In this document: positions 41,952-51,451 of the stretch, piece by piece | How the letters are laid out: every line of letters starts with the position of its first letter | How positions within the stretch are numbered: position 1 is the stretch's first letter | DNA from: Rhizobium sp. 9140 | GTDB taxonomy: Bacteria; Pseudomonadota; Alphaproteobacteria; Rhizobiales; Rhizobiaceae | Direction: 5' to 3' | DNA length: 64,000 nt | NCBI RefSeq assembly: GCF_900067135.1 | Contig: NZ_FJUR01000002.1 | Coordinates: 62,001 to 126,000 of the forward strand | Program-made: the position numbers and the translations under genes | Notes under the pieces: model-generated | Databases searched by the model: none | What the model saw: only the letters and a program-made list of their open reading frames with translations | Told to the model about the DNA's origin: nothing

Positions 41952-42311
41952 GTGATCGTAAAAGAGATCAGCGGCGAGGTGGACGGTCGGTATGCCCGCA
42001 TCGATGGCGAACTCGTTCCGCTCGCCTCCACCGTCTGGGTGAAGGGCGCCACCTACACCAACCCGTTCACGCCGCCTCTCCACGACGTGGGAAACCCCAA
42101 AGACCGGGAATTTCTGGTGGTCGTCCTCCAGAAACAGCGGGTCGTTCTCACCAAGGACCGTGCGGACCGTGATGCGGATGGTTTGGTCGTCTCCATGACG
42201 CGAGAAAAACACGTCGGTCTCTACGCTATCGAGAATCCGGCTTACGTACCAGCCTCCGGTCTTTCTTTCACACTCGGGCCATTGATCGCGCATCTCACGG
42301 TGTCGTCATGA
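41952..42311 (+). CDS. Hypothetical protein
   Basis: 119 residues from GTG 41952, selected because AGGAG lies six bases before it; an ATG at 41922 is in frame too. Beta-rich sequence (VIVKEISGEVDGRYARIDGE, FLVVVLQKQRVVLTKDRADR). No family recognised. It lies 160 bases before the kinase operon. Confidence 0.55.
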   Translation: MIVKEISGEVDGRYARIDGELVPLASTVWVKGATYTNPFTPPLHDVGNPKDREFLVVVLQKQRVVLTKDRADRDADGLVVSMTREKHVGLYAIENPAYVPASGLSFTLGPLIAHLTVSS

Positions 42312-42471
42312 GCCGGCGTCCTTGTCTTCCCGCGGTTTCGATCCATATCCGCCCGCGTTGACGACGGAACGCGTTGTGCAGTGATCGTCTGCAATGATAC
42401 AGCGCGTTGCGCGACAGCTCCGTCGCCATCTGCTTCCGTACCGTCGCCGCTCCTACCTCGCCGAGATTCCG

Positions 42472-45400
42472 ATGACAGATATCAATCAGCCCAGAACATC
42501 GAGCCTCAAGCTCGGTCTTGATCCTGTCGTCGCCTTCAGCCTTGCCGGAGCGCTGGTCTTCTTCCTGATCAGCGGCGCCGTCGCCTATCTCAACCTGCAT
42601 ACCTTGCGCGACAACAACGACAAGATCGTCCATACCCACGAGGTCATCGTGGCGCTTGGCAAGCTTCTGTCGAGTGCGCAGGATGCGGAAACCGGGCAGC
42701 GTGGCTTCCTGCTGACGGACAATGCCCGCTATCTCGATCCTTACAATGTCGCCGTCCTTGCCGTTCCCCGGCACCTCAACGATATTGCCCGGCTGGTGCA
42801 GAACAATCCCGCACAAGAGCGCCGTATCGAGGCGATCCGTCTCAGCGTCGATGCCAAGTTCGCCGAGTTGAGAGAAACTATCGAGCTGCGCCGGAGCCAA
42901 GGCCTTCCGGCAGCGCTTGCCGTCGTCAACTCGGATCGCGGCAAGGCGGCGATGGACGCCATTCGATCACAGCTTTTCGAGATGGGACAGGAAGAAACGC
43001 GCCAGCGGCAGCAGTGGCTGAGCGAGATGGACGACGCCTATGGCACCGCCCTCGTTAGCAGCATCTTTTCCGGCATTCTGGGGCTTCTCCTGACGGTTGC
43101 CATCGGCGTCCTCATCCGCCGCGCCACCCTTGCGCGCCGCCGAGAGGACTGGCTGCAGGCAGGGCAGGTGGGCCTCAGCACCGCGGTCATGGGCGACCAG
43201 CGCACGGAGCAGCTGGGCGACAGTATTCTCACCTTTCTGGCGGACTATGCCGGAGCCCTAGCGGGCGCGATTTTCGTCGGTGACAGGGGCATTTTCCAAC
43301 GGTCCTCGACCTATGGCGTTCCCGATGGCGCGGACATTCCGCGTCAGTTCAAGCTGCGGGAAGGCCTGCTCGGGCAGGCGGCGGCCGGCGAGAAGGCGGT
43401 GTTGGTCGCGGATGTTCCCGATGGCTACCTGTCCTTCGGCTCGGCGCTCGGGGGCGATAAGCCTCGGCACCTGGTCATTTCCCCTGCCATCATCGATGGG
43501 GAGGTCAATGCGGTGATCGAGCTGGGATTCCTCCGCCCGATCGACGAGAGCGTTCTCGCTCTGCTGGAGCAGGCGGCCGCATCGATCGCGACCGCCGTCC
43601 GGTCGGCAAACTACCGCACCGACCTTCAGAACCTTCTGGCCGAAACCCAGCGCCAATCCGAGGAACTGCAAGTCCAGAGCGAAGAGCTGCGGGTTTCCAA
43701 CGAAGAGCTGGAGGAGCAGGGCCGGGCGCTGAAGGAATCCCAGGCGAAGCTCGAGCAGCAGCAGGTGGAACTCGAACAGACCAATTCGCAGCTGGAAGAG
43801 CAGACGCGCCAGCTGGAAACGCAGCGCGACGATCTGGAGCGCGTCAACGGGGCGGTGCAACTGAAGGCGCGTGAGCTGGAGCAGGCCAGCCGCTACAAAT
43901 CCGACTTCCTCGCTAACATGTCGCACGAGTTGCGCACGCCGCTCAACTCGCTGCTGATTCTCGCAAAGCTGCTCGCCGACAATTCCGAGGACAACCTGAC
44001 CGGCGAACAGGTGAAGTACGCCCAGACGATCGAATCCTCCGGCAACGACCTTCTCACCCTGATCAACGACATCCTCGATCTCTCGAAGATCGAGGCAGGG
44101 CACATCGATATTCGCCCGGAGGCGGTTTCTGTCGAGCGGCTTGCCAACAATCTGCGGCAGGTGTTCGATCCCGTGGCGAAGAACAAGCAACTTGATTTCG
44201 CGGTGGAGATCGCGCCGGAATGCCCGCCGGTGATCGAGACCGATTTGCAGCGGCTTGAACAGGTTTTGAAGAATCTCCTGTCCAACGCGTTCAAGTTCAC
44301 CTCCGCCGGCAAGGTATCCGTGTCCATCCGTCGTGCTGGGATAAGGCATGGCGGCGGGGAGGGGCAGGTCGCGCTCGCCGTCACCGACAGCGGCATCGGC
44401 ATCCCCGAGGACCAGCAGCGCAACATCTTCGAGGCCTTCCATCAGGCCGACGGCACGATCAGCCGTCGTTATGGCGGAACGGGCCTCGGCCTGTCGATCT
44501 CCCGCGAGCTCGTTCGTCTGCTGGGCGGGGCGATCCATCTGGAGAGCCAGCCGGGTCAGGGCAGCACGTTTACGATCACCGTCCCGGAAACCTACGACGC
44601 GACGCGGGTCGCCGCGCGGCAGCCGCGCGAGAGCGCTGCGGCGGCGCCTGCCGCACCTGCACCTGTGCGCCCCCCGGTCGGCACTGCCATGATCGAGCAA
44701 CGCGAGACACCTGCCGTTTCCAGGGCACGTCTCGTGGAAGACGACCGCGCCGCACCGTTCGACAACAAGCGCGTGCTGCTGATCATCGAGGACGACGTGA
44801 CGTTCGCGGCGATCCTGCGGGACCTCTCGCGCGAGATGGGCTTCCGCACGCTGGTTGCCGGCACGGCGCAGGAGGCTCTGGAGCTCGCCCGCCAATTCAT
44901 GCCGAGCGCCATCGTGCTCGATGTCGGCCTTCCTGACCAGTCAGGGCTCTCGGTCCTCGACCGGCTGAAGCGCGACGTGCAGACGCGGCATATTCCCATC
45001 CACATGGTTTCGGGCGACGACCATACGGAAACGGCGCTCTCGCTTGGTGCCGTCGGCTACATGCTGAAGCCGGTGAAACGCGAGCAGCTGGTCGAGGTGC
45101 TGCAGAAGCTCGAGGCGAAACTTTCGCAGCGGGTGCACCGCGTGCTGATCGTCGAGGACAACGACGTCCAGCGCGAGGCGGTGGCGCGCCTCCTCACCTC
45201 CCACGACGTGGAGACAGTGACCGCGGGAACCGCGGCCGAATGCCTGAAGCTCCTGCAGGAGCAGACTTTCGACTGCATCGTTCTCGATCTCTCGCTGCCC
45301 GATGCCTCCGGCTATTCGCTGCTGGAGACGCTGAGCCAGGACAGCGAAAGCGCCTTCCCGCCGGTCATCGTTTATACCGGCCGTGTGCTGTCGGCCGATG

Positions 45401-45954
45401 ACGAACTGCAACTGCGCCGCTATTCCAAGTCGATCATCATCAAGGGCGCGAAATCGCCGGAGCGGCTCTTGGACGAGGTCAGTCTGTTTCTGCACCAGGT
45501 CGTGTCCGACCTGCCTGCCGAGCAGCAGAAGATGATCCGCAAGGCCCGCAGCCGTGACGCGCTTCTGGAAGGCCGCCGCATCCTCGTCGTCGAGGACGAT
45601 GTGCGCAACGTCTATGCGTTGACCAATATTCTTGAGCCGCGCGGCGCCGTGATCGAGATCGCGCGCAACGGACAGGAAGCGCTGGATGCGCTGGCAAAAT
45701 CGACAGGCCAGCCGGGTACCGGCATCGATCTCGTGCTGATGGACGTGATGATGCCGGTCATGGACGGCCTGACGGCGACGCGGGAGATCCGGAAGAACAC
45801 CCAATGGAAGAAGCTGCCGATCATCACCCTCACGGCCAAAGCCATGCCCGACGACCAGCAGCGCTGCATCGAGGCCGGGGCGAACGACTACATGGCAAAA
45901 CCGCTCGACGTTGAGAAACTGCTGTCGCTTGTTCGCGTCTGGATGCCGCGATGA
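42472..45954 (+). CDS. CHASE3-GAF hybrid histidine kinase with three receivers
   Basis: 1160 residues from ATG 42472. Order: membrane segment (about 19-41), periplasmic CHASE3 sensor, membrane segment (about 190-215), GAF (about 230-380), long Gln/Glu-rich coiled coil (385-475), kinase with His485 (MSHELRTPLN), ATPase with NLLSNAFKF, DSGIGIP and GGTGLGLS, then receivers with Asp817, Asp939 and Asp1091. The third receiver (LMDVMMPVMDG) is the most canonical. It senses an outside signal and can pass phosphate within itself. No output domain. It overlaps cheR by four bases. Confidence 0.93.
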   Translation: MTDINQPRTSSLKLGLDPVVAFSLAGALVFFLISGAVAYLNLHTLRDNNDKIVHTHEVIVALGKLLSSAQDAETGQRGFLLTDNARYLDPYNVAVLAVPRHLNDIARLVQNNPAQERRIEAIRLSVDAKFAELRETIELRRSQGLPAALAVVNSDRGKAAMDAIRSQLFEMGQEETRQRQQWLSEMDDAYGTALVSSIFSGILGLLLTVAIGVLIRRATLARRREDWLQAGQVGLSTAVMGDQRTEQLGDSILTFLADYAGALAGAIFVGDRGIFQRSSTYGVPDGADIPRQFKLREGLLGQAAAGEKAVLVADVPDGYLSFGSALGGDKPRHLVISPAIIDGEVNAVIELGFLRPIDESVLALLEQAAASIATAVRSANYRTDLQNLLAETQRQSEELQVQSEELRVSNEELEEQGRALKESQAKLEQQQVELEQTNSQLEEQTRQLETQRDDLERVNGAVQLKARELEQASRYKSDFLANMSHELRTPLNSLLILAKLLADNSEDNLTGEQVKYAQTIESSGNDLLTLINDILDLSKIEAGHIDIRPEAVSVERLANNLRQVFDPVAKNKQLDFAVEIAPECPPVIETDLQRLEQVLKNLLSNAFKFTSAGKVSVSIRRAGIRHGGGEGQVALAVTDSGIGIPEDQQRNIFEAFHQADGTISRRYGGTGLGLSISRELVRLLGGAIHLESQPGQGSTFTITVPETYDATRVAARQPRESAAAAPAAPAPVRPPVGTAMIEQRETPAVSRARLVEDDRAAPFDNKRVLLIIEDDVTFAAILRDLSREMGFRTLVAGTAQEALELARQFMPSAIVLDVGLPDQSGLSVLDRLKRDVQTRHIPIHMVSGDDHTETALSLGAVGYMLKPVKREQLVEVLQKLEAKLSQRVHRVLIVEDNDVQREAVARLLTSHDVETVTAGTAAECLKLLQEQTFDCIVLDLSLPDASGYSLLETLSQDSESAFPPVIVYTGRVLSADDELQLRRYSKSIIIKGAKSPERLLDEVSLFLHQVVSDLPAEQQKMIRKARSRDALLEGRRILVVEDDVRNVYALTNILEPRGAVIEIARNGQEALDALAKSTGQPGTGIDLVLMDVMMPVMDGLTATREIRKNTQWKKLPIITLTAKAMPDDQQRCIEAGANDYMAKPLDVEKLLSLVRVWMPR

Positions 45955-46790
45955 GTGATCTTTGCGCGTTGGAAAAGGTCGAGGATATCGAGATCCGGCT
46001 GCTGTTGGAAGCTCTTTACTCCCGATACCATTATGATTTTCGCGGCTACGCCATGGCATCCATCAAACGACGCCTGCGCCAGGCGCTGGAGCAGCTTCAT
46101 ATCTCCACCATTTCGGGGCTTCAGGAACGCCTTCTGCACGACCGGGACATGCTGCCGCAACTGCTTGGCTACCTGACCGTTCAGGTCAGTGAGATGTTTC
46201 GCGATCCCGACTATTTCCGTGCGATCCGCGAACAGGTCATACCGCATCTGCGGACCTACCCTTCGCTGAAAGTCTGGGTGGCTGGCTGCAGCCATGGCGA
46301 GGAACTCTATTCCCTCGTCGTCCTCTTTCGCGAGGAGGGGCTCGAAGACCGGACGCTGTTCTACGCGACCGACATCAGCCAGGACGCGTTGCAGATCGCG
46401 GAGGCCGGCGTCTATCCGCTCGACCGCATGCAGCTTTTCACCGAAAACCATCGTAAGTCAGGCGGCAAGTCGTCGCTCTCGGATTACTATCAGGCAGCCT
46501 ATGGCCGGGTATCCTTCGACCGGACACTGCGGCGCAACGTTGTGTTCTCCGATCACAGCCTCGTCACGGATGCCGTCTTTGGCGAGATGAACCTGGTTTC
46601 CTGTCGCAACGTGCTGATCTATTTCGATCGCACCCTACAGGATCGCGCGCTGGGCCTCTTCAAGGACTCGCTGCCACGAAACGGGTTCCTCGGCCTCGGC
46701 GCGAAGGAAAGCATCCGTTTTTCCGATCATGCTGGCGCGTTTCGCGACTTCGTGCGCGAGGAAAAGATCTACCAGAGGATCGGCGAATGA
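45951..46790 (+). CDS. cheR: CheR-type protein glutamate methyltransferase
   Basis: 279 residues. The all-helical N-terminal domain is followed by the SAM-binding WVAGCSHGEELYSLVV (about residues 102-117), YATDIS and CRNVLIYF. Methylates glutamates, in chemotaxis on receptor proteins using S-adenosylmethionine. No receptor, CheA or CheW is encoded in the operon, so the substrate may be the neighbouring kinase. ATGA overlaps on both sides. Confidence 0.93.
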   Translation: MSDLCALEKVEDIEIRLLLEALYSRYHYDFRGYAMASIKRRLRQALEQLHISTISGLQERLLHDRDMLPQLLGYLTVQVSEMFRDPDYFRAIREQVIPHLRTYPSLKVWVAGCSHGEELYSLVVLFREEGLEDRTLFYATDISQDALQIAEAGVYPLDRMQLFTENHRKSGGKSSLSDYYQAAYGRVSFDRTLRRNVVFSDHSLVTDAVFGEMNLVSCRNVLIYFDRTLQDRALGLFKDSLPRNGFLGLGAKESIRFSDHAGAFRDFVREEKIYQRIGE

Positions 46791-47362
46791 GCGACGTTCG
46801 CCCCCAAGCTGTCGTCATCGGTGCCTCTGCCGGTGCTTTGGAGGCCCTCACGCTCATCCTGCCGGCTTTGCCGGCCGATTTCCCAGTGCCGATCATGCTC
46901 GTCGTCCATATTCCCGGCGACAAACGCAGCGTGCTCGCCGAGCTGTTTCAGGCGAAATGCCGGATCAGAGTGATGGAGGTGGAGGACAAGGAGCCGCTGT
47001 CCGGCGGAACGGCCTATTTCGCGCCGCCCAACTATCATCTGCTCGTCGAAGGGAATAGAACGCTTTCACTCTCCAGCGACGAACCTGTGATGTACTCCCG
47101 ACCTTCCATCGATGTCCTTTTCGAGAGTGCTGCTGATGCGTTCGGGGGAGCGCTGATCGGCATCGTGCTCACCGGCGCCAATCACGACGGCGCCCGGGGC
47201 CTTCGTGCCATTTCGGATGCCGGCGGCCATGCCGTCGTTCAGGATCCGGCGACGGCTTTTGCCGCAGCAATGCCCGAAGGTGCAATCGCACGGTGTCCCG
47301 ACGCTCGAGTGTTGCCGCTTGACGCAATCGCGGCGTACCTTCAGAAGGTCGTATGCGCATGA
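46787..47362 (+). CDS. cheB: CheB-type methylesterase, no receiver domain
   Basis: 191 residues, only the catalytic domain. The triad is Ser14 (IGASAGA), His41 (VVHIPGD) and Asp134 (TGANHDGA). It removes methyl groups added by CheR. Chemotaxis CheB has an N-terminal receiver that turns it on; that part is missing, so control must come from elsewhere, perhaps the flanking kinases. It overlaps the next gene by ten bases. Confidence 0.93.
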   Translation: MSDVRPQAVVIGASAGALEALTLILPALPADFPVPIMLVVHIPGDKRSVLAELFQAKCRIRVMEVEDKEPLSGGTAYFAPPNYHLLVEGNRTLSLSSDEPVMYSRPSIDVLFESAADAFGGALIGIVLTGANHDGARGLRAISDAGGHAVVQDPATAFAAAMPEGAIARCPDARVLPLDAIAAYLQKVVCA

Positions 47363-48933
47363 CCCCCGTTACCTTTCTGCTGGTCGATGACCTGGAGGAA
47401 AACCTCCTCTCGCTGGAAGCCCTTCTGCGCCGCGACGGCCTGACGCTTCTCAAGGCGCGCTCCGGCGACCAGGCACTGGAACTCCTGCTGCAGCATGACG
47501 TGGCTCTGGCGCTGATCGACGTGCAGATGCCCGGCCTCGATGGCTTTGAGCTTGCCGAGCTGATGCGCGGCAACGAACGCACCCGCCGCGTGCCCATCAT
47601 TTTCGTCACGGCCGGCAGCACGGATGGAAAGCGCCGATTCCGCGGCTACGAGGCTGGAGCCGTCGATTTCATTCAGAAACCGATCGAAACCGACATTCTC
47701 CGGAGCAAGGCCGACGTCTTCTTCGAACTTTACCGGCAGCGCCAGCAAATCTCCGAGCAGCGCGACGAACTGGAGGCGCAGGCGCAGGCCCTGCGCGAAG
47801 CGGATCGCCGCAAGGATGAATTTCTGGCGACGCTGGCGCACGAGTTGCGCAATCCGCTGGCACCTCTGCGCCATGGGCTCGATGTGCTGCGCCGGAACCC
47901 GACAGGGGAGGCCGCCGAGGGCATTCGCGAGATGATGGATCGGCAGATGGTGCATCTGGTGCGGCTGATCGATGATTTGCTTGACGTTTCCCGCGTCAGC
48001 CAGGGCAAGATCGGACTGCGCAAGGAGCGCATCGCGGTCGAGACGATCATCCGGTCCGCCATTGAGGCGAGCCTTCCGCTCATCGACGCTTCCGGACACC
48101 GGCTGACCGTGGATCTGCCCGGCGAACCCCTCTGGCTGGATGCAGACCCGACCCGCATGGCGCAGGTCGTCGCCAACCTTCTCAACAATGCCGCGAAATA
48201 TACGCCGGCCGGCGGGCAGATCGGGATTGCGGTCCGCGCGCTGGGCGGCAGCGCCGTTATCGACGTCTCCGACAACGGCATCGGCATTCCCGAAACGCTG
48301 CAGTCCGACGTATTCCAGCTGTTCGCGCAGGTCGATGGTCATCTGGAGCGCGCGCAGGGCGGCCTGGGTATCGGGCTTGCCCTCGTCCGCCAACTCGTCG
48401 TTCTCCATGGCGGCACCGTCGAGGTTACGAGCGCCGGCACCGGCAAGGGGAGCGTTTTCACTGTTCGCCTTCCGCTTGGGCAAGCGCCTGACGTCGTCGC
48501 CGCGCCCGCTATCTTCATCGAGCCGACGACGGACGAGCCCCAGCATGGGGCGACACAGACGCCGCGTTCTCTGAAGGTGCTGATCGTGGATGACAATGTC
48601 ATCGTGGCGGATGCGCTCGGCTTGATGCTGGAAGAGATCGGCCATCAGTGCGAGGCGATCCATGACGGGCGCGAAGCGCTCGACGTCGCTACGCGCTTCC
48701 GGCCGGATGTCATCCTTCTCGATATCGGCCTGCCGGGCATGGACGGCTACGAAGTCTGCCGCGCCTTCCGCAACCAGGACCGGTTCAAGGCGACGACCAT
48801 CATCGCCCAGACGGGGTGGGGGCAGGACAAGGACAAGGTGAAGGCGCTCGAGGCGGGCTTTACCCATCACTTGACGAAGCCGGTCCTGATCGACGACCTT
48901 GAGCACCTGCTCAAAATGATCCCCGTCGCCTGA
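47353..48933 (+). CDS. Receiver-kinase-receiver hybrid histidine kinase
   Basis: 526 residues (ATG 47353; ATG 47359 overlaps the cheB stop as ATGA and is equally possible). N-terminal receiver with Asp56 (LIDVQMPGLDG), short coiled coil, kinase domain with His163 (LAHELRNPLAPLRHG), ATPase (NNAAKYTPAGG, DNGIGIP, GIGLALVRQL) and C-terminal receiver with Asp457 (LLDIGLPGMDG). Soluble. It likely receives phosphate from the first kinase of the operon and passes it on. No DNA-binding output is present. Confidence 0.93.
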   Translation: MRMTPVTFLLVDDLEENLLSLEALLRRDGLTLLKARSGDQALELLLQHDVALALIDVQMPGLDGFELAELMRGNERTRRVPIIFVTAGSTDGKRRFRGYEAGAVDFIQKPIETDILRSKADVFFELYRQRQQISEQRDELEAQAQALREADRRKDEFLATLAHELRNPLAPLRHGLDVLRRNPTGEAAEGIREMMDRQMVHLVRLIDDLLDVSRVSQGKIGLRKERIAVETIIRSAIEASLPLIDASGHRLTVDLPGEPLWLDADPTRMAQVVANLLNNAAKYTPAGGQIGIAVRALGGSAVIDVSDNGIGIPETLQSDVFQLFAQVDGHLERAQGGLGIGLALVRQLVVLHGGTVEVTSAGTGKGSVFTVRLPLGQAPDVVAAPAIFIEPTTDEPQHGATQTPRSLKVLIVDDNVIVADALGLMLEEIGHQCEAIHDGREALDVATRFRPDVILLDIGLPGMDGYEVCRAFRNQDRFKATTIIAQTGWGQDKDKVKALEAGFTHHLTKPVLIDDLEHLLKMIPVA

Positions 48934-48958
48934 AAAACCCCCTCCGCAAGTTTTTCAC

Positions 48959-48976
48959 TGAGAAAACGTTTTCTCA
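48959..48976. promoter_or_regulatory. LacI-family operator 1
   Basis: TGAGAAAACGTTTTCTCA, a perfect 18-bp palindrome with the central CG of LacI-type operators. Centred 32 bases before the next site, about three helical turns, so two dimers would sit on one face. Confidence 0.8.
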
Positions 48977-48991
48977 TTTGACTAAGCGCGT

Positions 48992-49007
48992 GAGAAAAGC
49001 TTTTCTC
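48992..49007. promoter_or_regulatory. LacI-family operator 2
   Basis: GAGAAAAGCTTTTCTC, a perfect 16-bp palindrome that differs from the first site in the two central bases. It ends 34 bases before the ATG of the repressor gene and would cover its promoter. Confidence 0.78.
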
Positions 49008-49041
49008 TGCACTAACAGCGGCAGGGAGGTTGCGGGACGCC

Positions 49042-50067
49042 ATGCGCGGCAAGGGAGGACGGCAGACGATCCGGGATCTTGCGGCCATGGCAGGGGTCAG
49101 CATTTCCACGGCGTCGAAGGCGCTGAACGACACGGGTCGCATGGGCGAGGAGACGCGCCAGCGGGTCAAGCGCGTCGCACGCGAGATCGGCTTTCGGCCG
49201 AACGCGCTGGCGCAGGGATTGTTGTCGAAGCGCAGCTTCACCATAGGCCTCCTGACGAACGACACCTACGGTCGCTTCACTCTGCCGGTCATGGCGGGCG
49301 TTTCCGAAGCCCTGGTCGATCGCGGCGTCTCGGTTTTCCTTTGCGCCATCGAGGACGATCCGGCGCTCGGTCAGGTGCATGTGGATGCGATGCTCGACAA
49401 GCAGGTGGACGGTATCATCGCTACGGGAAAACGCGTCGATCGTCGCTTGCCGATCGACCTGTCGGATGTGCCGGTGCCCGTGGTCTACGCCTTTACCGAG
49501 GGCGGACCGGACAGTGTGTCTTTCCGCTCGGACGATGCGCATGGCGCGACGCTCGCCGTGGAATGGCTGAAGGCGAGCGGGCGGCAACGGATCGTGCATG
49601 TGACCGGCCCGGAGGACTTCTTTTCGGTCCGCGAGCGGAGCGGCGCCTTTCGCGCAGTGATCGGGAAGGGGGCAAGCGTTCTCTTCGGCGAATGGTCGGA
49701 GACCTGGGGACGGGATGCCGTCGACAGGATCTGGGCTTCCCCCGGCGAGAAGCCCGATGGTCTCTTCTGCGGCAACGACCAGATCGCTCGGGGCGCGGTG
49801 GACGCTCTACGAGAACGCGGCATTCGTGTGCCTGAGGATGTTGCGATCGTCGGTTTCGACAATTGGGAGATTGTCGCAGCCCAGATGCGTCCGCCACTGA
49901 CATCGGTGGACATGGACCTGAAAGAACTCGGGCGTCAGGCGGGCCTGACCATCCTCGCGCTGGCGGAAGGCCAGCCCGTGGAGCCGGGCGTGAGAACGTT
50001 GCCGTGCCGGTTGGTGGTTCGGCAATCATGTGGGGTCGGGAGCCCCGAGACTGAGAAACGGCGCTGA
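49042..50067 (+). CDS. LacI-family repressor of the arabinofuranoside operon
   Basis: 341 residues from ATG 49042. Helix-turn-helix and hinge: TIRDLAAMAGVSISTASKAL and ARRIGFRPNALAQ-type, then a periplasmic-binding-protein-like effector domain (FTIGLLTNDTYGRFTLPVMA, DGLFCGNDQIARGAVDAL). It likely represses itself and the following genes through the twin palindromes and is released by a sugar. The binding-protein gene begins 25 bases later, so all six genes form one operon. Confidence 0.92.
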   Translation: MRGKGGRQTIRDLAAMAGVSISTASKALNDTGRMGEETRQRVKRVAREIGFRPNALAQGLLSKRSFTIGLLTNDTYGRFTLPVMAGVSEALVDRGVSVFLCAIEDDPALGQVHVDAMLDKQVDGIIATGKRVDRRLPIDLSDVPVPVVYAFTEGGPDSVSFRSDDAHGATLAVEWLKASGRQRIVHVTGPEDFFSVRERSGAFRAVIGKGASVLFGEWSETWGRDAVDRIWASPGEKPDGLFCGNDQIARGAVDALRERGIRVPEDVAIVGFDNWEIVAAQMRPPLTSVDMDLKELGRQAGLTILALAEGQPVEPGVRTLPCRLVVRQSCGVGSPETEKRR

Positions 50068-50092
50068 GGAGCGCCACAAGGGAGGAATGACC

Positions 50093-51331
50093 ATGATGAA
50101 AAAGCTTCTCGCTGCGACAAGCCTGCTCGCTCTGTCTCTGAGCCCAGGCCTCGCCTCGGCCGAAACCATCAATATGTGGGTGCGCACCGGCGTTGGCGAC
50201 GCCTTCAAGAATGTCGTCGCCGCCTACAATGCGGGCCATGAGGACAAGGTCGAGCTGACCGAAGTTCCTTTCTCGGAACTCGTGCAGAAATACGCGACCT
50301 CGATTGCCGGCGGTCAGGCGCCGGACGCGCTGTCGATGGACCTGATCTATACCCCGGCCTTCGCCGCTGCTGGCCAGCTCGAAGACCTAACCGACTGGGC
50401 AAAAAGCCTGCCCTACTTCAATGCCCTGTCGCCGTCGCATGTTCGTCTCGGCACCTATGAGGACAAGCTCTACGGCCTGCCATTGTCCGTCGAGACCTCC
50501 GTCTTCGCCTGGAACAAGGGCCTCTACCGCAAAGCCGGCCTCGACCCCGAAAAGGCACCCGCCAACTGGGACGAGATCACCGCGAACGCCGAGAAGATCC
50601 GCGCGCTCGGCGACGACACCTACGGCTTCTACTTTTCGGGCGGCGGCTGTGGCGGCTGCATGATCTTCACCTTCACGCCGCTCGTCTGGGGTGCGGGTGC
50701 CGATATATTGTCGGCAGACGGCAAGACTGCGACGCTGGATACACCGGAAATGCGCAAGGCGGTCGATATCTACCGCAATATGGTCAGGAAGGACCTCGTG
50801 CCATCGGGTGCGGCCAGTGACAACGGCACGAATTTTCTGTCCTTTACCAATGGCAAGATCGGCCAGCAGAGCCTTGGCGCCTTCGCCATCGGCACACTCG
50901 TCACCGAGCATCCGACGATCGATTTCGGCGTCACGCTGATCCCCGGCGTCAACGGGCAACCCTCGTCCTTTGCCGGCGGCGACAATGTGGTGGTGACCAA
51001 GGGCACGACCAAGCTAGAGCCGGTCAAGTCCTTCATCCAGTTCATCTATTCGGAAGAAGGCCAGAAGATCATGGCGAAGTACGGCAGCCTGCCGACCCGT
51101 GGCGATATCGCCGATGAGGTGTTGAAGGGTCTCGATCCGCGCATGGGCGTGGGCATGAAGGCGATCGCGGTCGCAAAGACGCCCTATACCCTGCAGTTCA
51201 ACGATCTGATCAACAGCGCCAACGGTCCTTGGGCAACCTTCATCAACGCCTCGATCTTCGGCGACGACGTCGATGGCGCGTTCTCTTCGGCACAGTCCGA
51301 GATGCAGTCGATCATCGACAGCGGCCAGTGA
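50093..51331 (+). CDS. Sugar ABC transporter periplasmic binding protein (family 1)
   Basis: 412 residues from ATG 50093, seven bases after GGAGG. Signal peptide to about residue 23 (GLASAET). The mature protein is a MalE/UgpB-type binding protein (KVELTEVPFSELVQKYATSI, YGLPLSVETSVFAWNKGLY). An unusual GGGCGGC run (near base 50640) holds two cysteines three apart. Likely ligand is an arabinofuranosyl oligosaccharide, judging from the GH127 gene in the operon. Confidence 0.9.
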   Translation: MMKKLLAATSLLALSLSPGLASAETINMWVRTGVGDAFKNVVAAYNAGHEDKVELTEVPFSELVQKYATSIAGGQAPDALSMDLIYTPAFAAAGQLEDLTDWAKSLPYFNALSPSHVRLGTYEDKLYGLPLSVETSVFAWNKGLYRKAGLDPEKAPANWDEITANAEKIRALGDDTYGFYFSGGGCGGCMIFTFTPLVWGAGADILSADGKTATLDTPEMRKAVDIYRNMVRKDLVPSGAASDNGTNFLSFTNGKIGQQSLGAFAIGTLVTEHPTIDFGVTLIPGVNGQPSSFAGGDNVVVTKGTTKLEPVKSFIQFIYSEEGQKIMAKYGSLPTRGDIADEVLKGLDPRMGVGMKAIAVAKTPYTLQFNDLINSANGPWATFINASIFGDDVDGAFSSAQSEMQSIIDSGQ

Positions 51332-51451
51332 TCCTCCCGCTGGTCGCCCACGGGCGGAGGAGGGAACGTATCCCCTCCGCCCGGTTCCTTCAGCGACCGC
51401 GCCCGGAATTGTTCGGGTCGTCGGTCGGACTGTGAAGTGTGAGATCTGCTC

